A DNA stretch of 7,765 nt from an uncultured Prevotellaceae bacterium (GTDB taxonomy: Bacteria > Bacteroidota > Bacteroidia > Bacteroidales > Muribaculaceae), in assembly GCA_900556245.1 (NCBI GenBank), contig USOC01000041.1, positions 1 through 7,765 on the forward strand, read 5' to 3'. Made by a program: the position numbers and the translations under genes. Of this stretch, positions 1-5,801 are shown piece by piece. Every line of letters starts with the position of its first letter. The first letter of the stretch is position 1. The notes under the pieces were generated by a model, which ran no database searches, was not told where the DNA came from, and saw only the letters and a list, made by a program, of their open reading frames with translations.

Positions 1-542
1 TAGTCTTTCTCCTGTTTGAATGCGACATATTGCACGGAAATGCGTTCAAGCTCCGGCAAATCCTCATGTGTAAGCTCTTCAAGATGCACCTGAATATTCG
101 GCTCGACAATGCCATTGTAACGGCAAATCCATTTCCCGTCATAATTACGCGCGGAATATACGACATAAAGAAAATAGTTGCTGTCATTCACCAGATAAGC
201 GTCGAAACGCGTCGTGTTCAGATGCTTCAAGTCTGCCGCCTCATAGCCGAGGACAACATTCAGCGTCTCCCCCTCGTCAGTCTCTACAATCGGAACATTG
301 TTTTCCGACACCTTCGCTTTCGGTTTTTCAACCGCAGGTGCTTCATATTTGCTGGGTTCGTTGCTCCCGTATTTCTTTTTAGGCATCATGCCGCCATCAG
401 GATCTACAACCACACACTCTCTGACCATCACAGGCGTCTCGAATCCGTCCGCCTCTTCTACATATGCAATATTGCCTTCTATCTTTGTCACCTTTCCCCC
501 GCCCACTGCGTTGAGAAAGCGCACTACGTCTCCAACTTTCAT
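1..542 (-). CDS. DUF2027 protein (probable Smr-domain protein), N-terminal part, cut by window edge
   Basis: The reverse strand reads open from an ATG at 540-542 to the window edge, giving 180 codons with no stop. The protein begins MKVGDVVRFLNAVGGGKVTK, a small beta-rich KOW/SH3-like module at about residues 1-46 (GFETPVMVRECVVV closes it). A lysine- and proline-rich linker follows (about 52-80), then a domain at about 83-178 with YLVNDSNYFLYVVYS and VHLEEL. This order matches the Bacteroidota DUF2027 family, whose members usually end in a Smr (MutS2-like nuclease) domain; that part would lie beyond the window, so its presence here is inferred. The molecular role of DUF2027 is unknown to me. 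No good Shine-Dalgarno sequence is visible, but a promoter at 564-594 fits this start. Confident about family, not about function. Confidence 0.85.
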   Translation of the reverse strand, partial: MKVGDVVRFLNAVGGGKVTKIEGNIAYVEEADGFETPVMVRECVVVDPDGGMMPKKKYGSNEPSKYEAPAVEKPKAKVSENNVPIVETDEGETLNVVLGYEAADLKHLNTTRFDAYLVNDSNYFLYVVYSARNYDGKWICRYNGIVEPNIQVHLEELTHEDLPELERISVQYVAFKQEKD

Positions 543-563
543 AATTTTTTCACTTTTCTGCTG

Positions 564-594
564 CAAACTTACATAAAATCCCCCGAATTTCAGA
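564..594 (-). promoter_or_regulatory. Bacteroidota-type promoter of the DUF2027 gene
   Basis: On the minus strand the -7 box TAAGTTTG (571 to 564) matches TAnnTTTG exactly. A partial -33 box TCTG (594 to 591) lies 19 nt upstream. Transcription would start near 557, giving a leader of about 15 nt before the ATG at 542. A second -7-like match, TAAATTTG, lies at 623 to 616 without a -33 partner. Confidence 0.5.
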
Positions 595-869
595 AGGAAA
601 CGGTCTCCGGCATACCAAATTTATTCTCATCCATAAAACAGCAGAAAAACAATTGCAATGAAAACCTATGCGTTGAAATGTTATCTCCAAAGAAAAACCG
701 AAAGCGCACCCTTGCTATTTTTTACGCAAAATTCGGATACCTCACAGGCAAATGGAATAAATCCGTCAATTATTCCGGAACATCCAAGTAGTATGTGAGT
801 TCCCGATTTGGGATAAAATCATGATTCCAAGATCGAATCGACATGCAAGTGAAGCATGCATTTTCCGGT
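595..869. other. Intergenic stretch with no supportable gene
   Basis: Together with the DUF2027 promoter this fills the 327 nt between two minus-strand genes. Open frames crossing it are tails of frames antisense to the DUF2027 gene or to the small exported gene, and their translations have no recognisable domain. I see only a weak 5-bp inverted repeat (ATGCA at 843-847, TGCAT at 857-861) just after the stop of the small gene. No U-rich terminator follows that gene. Confidence 0.5.
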
Positions 870-1181
870 CTAGACATATTGGTGTTTTTTTTCACAAAAA
901 AACTTGAACCCCCCAGCTTCCGGCACACTGATACGATACCAGAACTTGCCACCAATAGATTTCACCTCCAAGGTCAAAGACATTCTGTCTCTTGCCTGCA
1001 CCGTTGTAGTCATCAGGTCGTATAATCCTTGTGGAGAATCCGTCGTCACACAAGAGACCTCTCCCAATGTATGCCATCTGTCATCTTGGTGACTCACTGT
1101 TATTTGCCCACTTGGGGACTCTGCATAAGACACAGAAGCATAACTAAAGACAAAAAGTAGAATAAGAATTTTTTCAACCAC
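870..1181 (-). CDS. Small exported protein of unknown function; start uncertain, possible frameshift
   Basis: The frame from the GTG at 1179-1181 encodes 103 residues. A hydrophobic stretch (about residues 5-16) is followed by SVSYA|ES, a plausible signal peptidase I site near residue 20. The mature part is about 83 residues with two cysteines (in GEVSCVTT and FKFFCEKK), so a disulfide is possible. I do not recognise a family. No ATG lies in this frame. An ATG at 1184-1186 in another frame reads MKWLKKFLFYF and stops after 28 codons. One extra A in the A6 run (1169-1174) would join that ATG to the main frame and give MKWLKKILILLFVFSYASVS, a far more typical lysine-rich signal peptide. Either GTG is used, or the gene is frameshifted, or there is a base-call error. 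The upstream promoter (1242-1272) is strong evidence that the gene is, or was, expressed. Confidence 0.6.
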   Translation of the reverse strand: MVEKILILLFVFSYASVSYAESPSGQITVSHQDDRWHTLGEVSCVTTDSPQGLYDLMTTTVQARDRMSLTLEVKSIGGKFWYRISVPEAGGFKFFCEKKHQYV

Positions 1182-1241
1182 TTCATATCGATTAATTTTA
1201 ATGAATATCCCCTCCCTATTTTATGGTAATTGCATATACAG

Positions 1242-1272
1242 CAAACTTACGAAAATTTTCCATTTTGGCAAA
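1242..1272 (-). promoter_or_regulatory. Consensus Bacteroidota promoter of the small exported gene
   Basis: The minus strand carries a perfect -33 TTTG (1272 to 1269), a 19-nt spacer and a perfect -7 TAAGTTTG (1249 to 1242). Transcription would start near 1235 and leave a leader of about 50 nt to the ATG at 1186 or the GTG at 1181. The leader contains a purine-rich AGGGAGGGG (1217 to 1209). It lies over 20 nt from either start, too far for a normal Shine-Dalgarno sequence. Confidence 0.7.
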
Positions 1273-1621
1273 AGGATACGCCTAAAATAATCACGGATTT
1301 ACATATGTTTTTCAACACAAAGAAAAAAAGCGAACAATCAAGTCCTTTAACCACGCCACCGCTAACCGCCGCCACCTTTTAGCCTCGGCGGTTAGCCGGA
1401 TTTTCACACGAAATCATTTTTGCGATTGACAGCGGATAAAGCCACCCAAAAACATTTTCATTGATTCCAACCGGAGAAAACCGACTACCCCTCTTCGTTC
1501 AGAGAAACTTTTTCATCAATTTGCTCACGGACTGTCCGCCGGCGAAAACAACTTTTTCATCGACAATTTTTAATTTTCGCAAAAAGCCGACAAAACAGAG
1601 GCTGCATATCTTATTTTTCCG
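1273..1621. other. Divergent intergenic region
   Basis: This region separates the promoters of two divergent genes. It is AT-rich apart from a GC-rich hairpin at 1361-1396. A 12-bp direct repeat, AACTTTTTCATC, occurs at 1506-1517 and 1550-1561. A 25-codon frame (1305-1382, MFFNTKKKSE...) ends inside the hairpin; I do not call it a gene because no promoter or ribosome binding site supports it. Confidence 0.5.
1361..1396. repeat. GC-rich inverted repeat (hairpin)
   Basis: GCTAACCGCCG (1361-1371) pairs perfectly with CGGCGGTTAGC (1386-1396), leaving a 14-nt loop. On the plus strand it is followed by CGGATTTTC, a poor U-tract. It lies between two divergent promoters, where a terminator is not expected. 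It could be a short palindromic repeat, an insulating terminator or a protein-binding site. Confidence 0.6.
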
Positions 1622-1629
1622 TATATTTG
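1622..1629 (+). promoter_or_regulatory. -7 promoter box of the membrane protein gene
   Basis: TATATTTG matches TAnnTTTG exactly and lies 38 nt before the ATG at 1668, giving a leader of about 30 nt. I see no TTTG at the usual -33 spacing, so the promoter may be weak or need an activator. The 12-bp direct repeat at 1506-1561 lies 60-115 bp upstream. Confidence 0.45.
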
Positions 1630-1667
1630 TCAAAATTAGCTTGGGGAATAACAAAATCAGAATCTGA

Positions 1668-2813
1668 ATGAAAAATCTTATTGCCTTATTTATCCTGACA
1701 CTGTTTCCACTGTTCCCTTTATGGGGACAGCAATATGTAGTCGACCCTCTTTTCCCTGATTCCGTCAGAGTAATGGAAATCACAGTCTCGAAAGACGGCA
1801 AAGAAGAGACACCTGGAGCCGTTGCGATGCACCTTCATCCGGGTGACACGGTGCAAGTAACCCGCACGCTTCTTGAAGGGCAGAACCCCGTTGTAAAAAT
1901 CAACGGAAAAGAATACACTATGCACGCAAGCAATCTCTCCTTCTCCGACAGCAATCCCGAGGGCACTGTCGATCCATGGGCCGATGCGGAGTGGAACAGA
2001 AACAAGTCAGCACGAATTTTTTTCGCATCTATCACTCCGTACATCATTATCACCTTCCTGTTTCTGACCGCAATCCTTTTGACCTTCTTTGGCGCACGAA
2101 CTTGGAAAAGCCGCAAATGGACCTTGTTTTTGGTTCCGTCATGCATCATATGCGCATCCCTGCTTGAAATCTGGGCATTTGCCACTCTTGGCAAAGACGC
2201 ATTCTGGTGGTGTTCACAAGATCGCTACGGTTTTTGGGGTTCTATGTGGCGAGTCGCACCGTTTGTGATTTTCACCGCCTTCCAGATTTTCAGCCTGAAA
2301 TCTTATGAAGTCGGCGTCTTGAGCCTGAAAGAAGGCGAAAAACTGTCCGTCAAGCCAATGGCCGTATCCTTGGCCGTCTGTCTGCCCCTTGCTTTCGCCA
2401 CGGCTCTGATTCTGTCAATTTTCGACATCCGCGGCACAGTGGCAGACATCGCAACAATCGTTGTTCTTTTAGGCAGTCTGGCAATAGGATTGGGAAAAGC
2501 CCTGCACAAAAATATGCAAACGCTTGGCCGATGGTCCGGCTTGGCATTCACGATATTCGGCATCATATATCTGATTGGAACCCTGGTTGCCATTTGGGGA
2601 CTGACGCTTGTTTTCCTGCAGATTTTTGTGCAAGTCCTGATTGTCGCTGTCGTTTGTGGAGGCGGAACGAGCGCCGCAGCCAAGAAATACTCCCGCAAAC
2701 TTCCGCCGGGGAAAAGCGTATCAGACGAATTGGAAGAAAGAAGAAAAGTCGCCCAATGGCGGGCATCAAGAGGCAAAGACCCCTGGGGCGGACCGTCTGT
2801 GCATTCTCCTTAG
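1668..2813 (+). CDS. Multi-pass membrane protein with periplasmic SH3-like segment, unknown function
   Basis: The protein has 381 residues. Residues 1-20 form a signal peptide ending LWG|QQ, a common Bacteroidota cleavage pattern. Residues about 32-95 (including HLHPGDTVQVTRTL and KINGKEYTMHASNL) resemble a small SH3-like beta-barrel; this is inference from pattern, with low certainty. About seven hydrophobic segments follow, near 118-141, 151-173, 195-210, 231-252, 257-277, 289-310 and 312-331. A charged tail ends the protein (338-381, rich in K, R and E). Between helices 2 and 3 lies a tryptophan-rich loop (FWWCSQDRYGFWGSMW). I recognise no enzymatic or transport motif and assign no function. 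It stands alone, divergent from the small exported gene and ahead of a hairpin at 2910-2974. The ATG choice is supported by the signal peptide and the -7 box at 1622. Confidence 0.85.
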   Translation: MKNLIALFILTLFPLFPLWGQQYVVDPLFPDSVRVMEITVSKDGKEETPGAVAMHLHPGDTVQVTRTLLEGQNPVVKINGKEYTMHASNLSFSDSNPEGTVDPWADAEWNRNKSARIFFASITPYIIITFLFLTAILLTFFGARTWKSRKWTLFLVPSCIICASLLEIWAFATLGKDAFWWCSQDRYGFWGSMWRVAPFVIFTAFQIFSLKSYEVGVLSLKEGEKLSVKPMAVSLAVCLPLAFATALILSIFDIRGTVADIATIVVLLGSLAIGLGKALHKNMQTLGRWSGLAFTIFGIIYLIGTLVAIWGLTLVFLQIFVQVLIVAVVCGGGTSAAAKKYSRKLPPGKSVSDELEERRKVAQWRASRGKDPWGGPSVHSP

Positions 2814-2887
2814 CGAGCAATTGATGCATAACGCCTCAAATCGAATGTTCGTCCTCCAAACGATGTCGTCTTCCCCCCCCACCACAG

Positions 2888-2907
2888 ACAGAGAAAACAA
2901 CCTCTGT
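2888..2907. repeat. Small inverted repeat
   Basis: ACAGAG (2888-2893) can pair with CTCTGT (2902-2907) across an 8-nt loop. It lies just before the larger hairpin complex and may be part of the same structured 3' region of the membrane protein transcript. Confidence 0.35.
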
Positions 2908-2909
2908 GA

Positions 2910-2974
2910 CGGCTAATCTTTCCCTGTTCACGATGCCTTCGACTTCGTGAACAGGGAAAGTTCGGCTTTAGCCG
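2910..2974. terminator. Large nested hairpin after the membrane protein gene, possible terminator
   Basis: A perfect 16-bp stem is formed by CTTTCCCTGTTCACGA (2918-2933) and TCGTGAACAGGGAAAG (2945-2960), with an 11-nt loop. Outside it CGGCTAA (2910-2916) can pair with TTAGCCG (2968-2974). TTAGCCG lies inside another self-complementary run, CGGCTTTAGCCG (2963-2974), so two folds compete. There is no U-tract on either side, so it is not a standard intrinsic terminator. It may stop transcription from the membrane protein gene, protect the mRNA 3' end, or be a palindromic repeat element. Confidence 0.5.
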
Positions 2975-2987
2975 GAGGAAACCAAGT

Positions 2988-3225
2988 CAATCCGACTGAG
3001 CGAAATGACAAAAGCGTTTTCTGAAAAAAGAGATTGAAAATGAAAGACTGTCCTTGTCGTCACCTTCAGCAACCTCGCCACAGACTCCACTCTCACTGTC
3101 CGCTCCGGCAAGTCTCCGCAGAGCCGGTTCATCCTCCGCATACCTTGACAAACCAGCAGGTTCTTTGCCATAGACGTGCCTTCTGCAGCCTCTCTACAAA
3201 GCCCGAAACCAATCCGATGACAAAA
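2988..3225. repeat. Repeat-like non-coding unit bounded by imperfect direct repeats
   Basis: CAATCCGA followed by ATGACAAAA occurs at both ends: at 2988-2995 and 3005-3013 with 9 nt between the two parts, and at 3210-3225 with the parts overlapping by one base. The roughly 240 bp enclosed is GC-richer than its flanks. On the minus strand a 91-codon frame begins at a TTG at 3243 (inside the terminator) and ends at 2968. Another minus-strand frame reads AEDEPALRRLAGADSESG and has a purine-first codon pattern, but it is interrupted by a stop upstream. I regard it as a possible dispersed repeat or gene relic rather than a working gene; copy number cannot be judged from one window. Confidence 0.35.
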
Positions 3226-3233
3226 TGACACAT

Positions 3234-3274
3234 AAAAAAGCAAACCTCCGGATCCATCAACGGATTAGGAGGTT
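3234..3274 (-). terminator. Rho-independent terminator of the TonB-domain gene
   Basis: Read on the minus strand, AACCTCC (3274 to 3268) pairs with GGAGGTT (3249 to 3243). An inner ATCC/GGAT stem and a 6-nt loop lie within, separated by a 2x2 mismatch. It is followed by TTGCTTTTTTATG, so a U-tract lies directly after the stem. It lies 58 nt beyond the stop codon of the TonB-domain gene and shows that this transcript ends before the repeat-like unit. Confidence 0.75.
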
Positions 3275-3331
3275 CTAAAAATATAAGATTATGAAAAAGA
3301 TTTGTGGTCGTTTTCTATGAAGAACCTCGGG

Positions 3332-3772
3332 CTACAGCCGGAATGCAACCGGAATAATACAATGAACAGGCACAACCTCCTCACCCATCTTTCCCGGCTT
3401 CCATGACGGCATCTCCCTAATGATTCTTACAGCTTCTTTGTCGATTGACGGACACACGCCTTTCAATACCGACACATTACAAACTGAGCCATCTGTATTT
3501 ACGACAAAACTGCACAACACCCGGCCTTCAATGCGATGTTTATAGGCTTCGTAAGGGTATTTGCGCGTCTCGTTGATATAGTTGATTAGACCCCTGTCTT
3601 CTCCCGGAAACTCCGGACGAACATCGACGAAATCATATTCGTAGACATTCACATAGTTGTCATGAGCACTGCATCCGGATGTCTCCAGGACAACCCGGGC
3701 AACTTGTCCGTTAGCAATCGGAACAAGCACTGTCGACAACACCGCAAGGATTAACCAACTTATAGTCCTCAT
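3332..3772 (-). CDS. Small exported TonB C-terminal-domain protein
   Basis: The protein has 146 residues. A hydrophobic N-terminus (residues 5-20) ends in IANG|QV, so it is either a cleaved signal peptide or a membrane anchor. EFPGEDRGLINYIN (54-67) begins the region that in Bacteroidota precedes the TonB C-terminal domain. The domain itself has YPYEAYKHRIEGRV (72-85), FVVNTDGSV, IDKEAVRIIREMPSWKPGK (110-128) and a final IPVAFRL. In TonB proteins this domain contacts the TonB box of outer-membrane receptors and passes on energy from ExbBD. Here the protein is short and lacks the long proline-rich periplasm-spanning linker of classical TonB, so energy transduction is doubtful. It has five cysteines outside the signal peptide (34, 87, 98, 107, 138), which is many for this family. 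It has its own promoter and terminator, so it forms a single-gene unit. Confidence 0.85.
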   Translation of the reverse strand: MRTISWLILAVLSTVLVPIANGQVARVVLETSGCSAHDNYVNVYEYDFVDVRPEFPGEDRGLINYINETRKYPYEAYKHRIEGRVLCSFVVNTDGSVCNVSVLKGVCPSIDKEAVRIIREMPSWKPGKMGEEVVPVHCIIPVAFRL

Positions 3773-3793
3773 TTCTTTGTAATTCTTTCACTT

Positions 3794-3825
3794 CAAATAT
3801 ATATGCGGATTTTTAATGAAGCAAG
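3794..3825 (-). promoter_or_regulatory. Promoter of the TonB-domain gene
   Basis: On the minus strand TATATTTG (3801 to 3794) matches the -7 consensus. CTTG (3825 to 3822), one base off TTTG, lies 20 nt upstream. Transcription would start near 3788, leaving a leader of about 15 nt to the ATG at 3772. Confidence 0.6.
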
Positions 3826-4013
3826 TATCAGACGACTCTTTTGTGACAATTTGAATTTGTTTTATGATTTTTTACATAAGGAAGCTGCTTTATTGCCGCC
3901 TTTTTTCACGATTCCATATACGAATCATTCCCGGATTCCGTTATATGTAAATAAAGATTATAACTTTGCCGAAGCCAAGTTAGCCAAATCTTCCGCAATT
4001 TCTGAAACCATCC

Positions 4014-4045
4014 TTTGTCATTGCTACCGGTTTGCGCTAACTTTG
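4014..4045 (+). promoter_or_regulatory. Consensus promoter of the porQ operon
   Basis: TTTG (4014-4017), a 20-nt spacer and TAACTTTG (4038-4045) match the Bacteroidota promoter perfectly. Only 12 nt separate the -7 box from the porQ ATG at 4058, so the mRNA would have a leader of only a few bases. GTTTGC (4030-4035) and GCAAAC (4045-4050) form an inverted repeat over the -7 box. An identical -7 box TAACTTTG at 3961-3968, without a clear -33, could give a longer transcript with a leader of about 85 nt. Either promoter rules out translation from the upstream ATG at 3803. Confidence 0.7.
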
Positions 4046-4057
4046 CAAACAGAACTT

Positions 4058-5074
4058 ATGAACTATCGGAAACTTCTATATAGCATCTTGGCGACAATCC
4101 TGCTCCCCGTTTCTATCGTGGCTCAGGACGGCACTGCCTACAACTACCTGAACATACCGGTCTCTTCCCACGCCTATGCGCTCGGAGGTCTGAACATATC
4201 GGTCATCGACGACGATGTCAACCTCTATGAGCAGAATCCGGCATTGCTTGGTCCGGAAGTAGGAATGCAGCTCGGGGTGTCGTATATGCGCTACTTAGGC
4301 AACAGCAACTTCATGTCAGCGCGATTTGCCAAAGAAGCCGGCGACCACGGAGCTTGGTCGGCCGGAATCTCTTATTTCGGATATGGAGAAATGAAATCGG
4401 CTGACGCCGAAGGCACAATCACCGGGTCGTTCAAAGCCGGAGATATCGCTGTCAGCGGAATGTATTCACACGACTTCAACGACCGTCTGAGAGGCGGAGT
4501 AAACTTGAAGTTCCTCTTCTCCAACTATGAGCAGTATTCGGCATTTGCAATAGCCGCCGACCTCGGAATCAACTACTACAACCCCGAAAAAGACCTGTCC
4601 CTGTCGGCTACCGTCAAAAATCTTGGTGGACAGGTCAAACGCTTTGACAGCCGCTACGACCGTCTCCCTTGGGACATACAATTGGGCTATACGCAGTCGC
4701 TCAACAACGGTCCGTTTCGAATCTCAGTCACAGCCTACAACCTGACGAAATGGAGCCTGCCTTACTATAAACGCACGGACGACAACGATCCGAACTCGCC
4801 GATTGAGTTGAAAGATGAATTCATCAGCAACTTTTTCCGGCACCTTATTTTCGGACTTGAATACGCCCCATCCGATAAGTTCTATGTCGGATTGGGCTAC
4901 AACCATAAAGTCAAAACCGACATGGCAAGATTTTCCCGCAGCTTCATTTCCGGCTTTTCGGCCGGTGCAGGACTTCGCACATCAAAATTCCGCGTCGGAA
5001 TCGCTTTGGCGCAACCACATTCAGGCGGAATGACGTTTATGGTCAACTTAGCTACAAACATCTACGAATTTTAG
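4058..5074 (+). CDS. porQ: Type IX secretion outer-membrane protein PorQ
   Basis: From the ATG at 4058 the protein has 338 residues, the usual size for PorQ. The frame is open to 3803, but the 85-residue extension precedes the promoter, while this start gives a proper signal peptide (NYRKLL, hydrophobic core, IVA|QDG at about residue 22). The mature N-terminus has [17 protein letters not shown] and [13 protein letters not shown], the conserved opening of PorQ. The rest alternates as amphipathic beta strands and ends in aromatic F, as in outer-membrane barrels. In Porphyromonas, PorQ belongs to the cell-surface attachment complex of type IX secretion with PorU, PorV and PorZ and holds PorZ at the outer membrane. 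Many Bacteroidales carry porQ without obvious secreted substrates, so activity of the full system here is unknown. The next gene, cmk, begins 8 nt after the stop, which implies an operon. Confidence 0.88.
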   Translation: MNYRKLLYSILATILLPVSIVAQDGTAYNYLNIPVSSHAYALGGLNISVIDDDVNLYEQNPALLGPEVGMQLGVSYMRYLGNSNFMSARFAKEAGDHGAWSAGISYFGYGEMKSADAEGTITGSFKAGDIAVSGMYSHDFNDRLRGGVNLKFLFSNYEQYSAFAIAADLGINYYNPEKDLSLSATVKNLGGQVKRFDSRYDRLPWDIQLGYTQSLNNGPFRISVTAYNLTKWSLPYYKRTDDNDPNSPIELKDEFISNFFRHLIFGLEYAPSDKFYVGLGYNHKVKTDMARFSRSFISGFSAGAGLRTSKFRVGIALAQPHSGGMTFMVNLATNIYEF

Positions 5075-5082
5075 AAAAATCT

Positions 5083-5784
5083 ATGGATAAGACAAGAAAA
5101 CTAATCACAATAGCCGTCGACGGTTTTTCCTCCTCCGGGAAAAGCACCATGGCAAAAAAACTGGCAAAAGAAATCGGTTACGTTTATATCGACACCGGTG
5201 CCATGTACCGTGCAGTGACTCTCTTCTGTCTGCGCAACGGCTTTTTCGACGGAGATTTGCTCGACGTCGAACGCCTCGAAAAAGCGCTGCCCGAAATCAA
5301 CGTCTCTTTTGACGTTGCCGACGACGGACGCACACTGACTATTCTCAACGGTGAAAACGTAGAAGCGGAAATCCGAAATATGATTGTTTCTTCAAAAGTG
5401 AGCATCGTCGCCGCCGTCGGCGCTGTCCGCCGAGCACTTGTCGCCAGACAACAGGCAATGGGGGCCGAAAAAGGCATCGTCATGGATGGTCGCGACATTG
5501 GGACTGTCGTATTTCCCGATGCGGAAATGAAGGTCTACGTTGATGCCTCTCCCGAGACACGGGCCCGACGTCGCTATAAGGAACTGAAGGCAAAAGGCGA
5601 CAACACCACAACCTACGAAGAAGTTCTCCACAATGTTTGCGAACGCGACCGCATCGACACGACGCGTGCAGAAAGTCCGCTGCGAAAAGCGGATGACGCT
5701 GTTGTTCTCGACAACTCAGACATGACTATCGAACAACAAGATAGATGGTTGCTCGACTTGTTCCACAAAATCACACAAGAATAA
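5083..5784 (+). CDS. cmk: Cytidylate (CMP/dCMP) kinase
   Basis: The 233-residue protein has the full set of bacterial CMP kinase motifs: P-loop GFSSSGKS (14-21), DTGAMYR (37-43) in the nucleotide-binding region, [13 protein letters not shown], the lid arginines in [12 protein letters not shown], and [18 protein letters not shown] near the end. It phosphorylates CMP and dCMP with ATP in the cytoplasm, feeding pyrimidine nucleotides to RNA, DNA and lipid synthesis. Length is normal for the family. The ATG lies 8 nt after porQ with no intervening terminator, and ispH follows after 17 nt. Linkage of porQ, cmk and ispH is common in Bacteroidota, though no functional link is known to me. Confidence 0.96.
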   Translation: MDKTRKLITIAVDGFSSSGKSTMAKKLAKEIGYVYIDTGAMYRAVTLFCLRNGFFDGDLLDVERLEKALPEINVSFDVADDGRTLTILNGENVEAEIRNMIVSSKVSIVAAVGAVRRALVARQQAMGAEKGIVMDGRDIGTVVFPDAEMKVYVDASPETRARRRYKELKAKGDNTTTYEEVLHNVCERDRIDTTRAESPLRKADDAVVLDNSDMTIEQQDRWLLDLFHKITQE

Positions 5785-5801
5785 ACCGAACAGATTATCA
5801 A

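Noticed and set aside
30..791. Long plus-strand frame of 253 codons
   Set aside because: It is antisense to the DUF2027 gene over most of its length, has low-complexity atypical composition and no recognisable domain. The reverse strand has a clear family match and promoter.
2303..2776. 157-codon minus-strand frame
   Set aside because: It is antisense to the membrane protein gene, with no signal or domain of its own.
2968..3243. 91-codon minus-strand frame as a gene
   Set aside because: It begins at a TTG inside the terminator hairpin region with no promoter or ribosome binding site, and its codon pattern is not better than that of another frame. It is kept only as part of the repeat-like unit.
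3803..4057. N-terminal extension of porQ to an ATG at 3803
   Set aside because: The extension precedes both candidate promoter boxes (3961 and 4038) and lacks domain features. The ATG at 4058 gives a proper signal peptide and normal PorQ length.
5745..5801. Upstream ATG of ispH overlapping cmk
   Set aside because: The added 19 residues are not part of the IspH family N-terminus. The GTG at 5802 gives the usual MATVEIDKNSGFC beginning.
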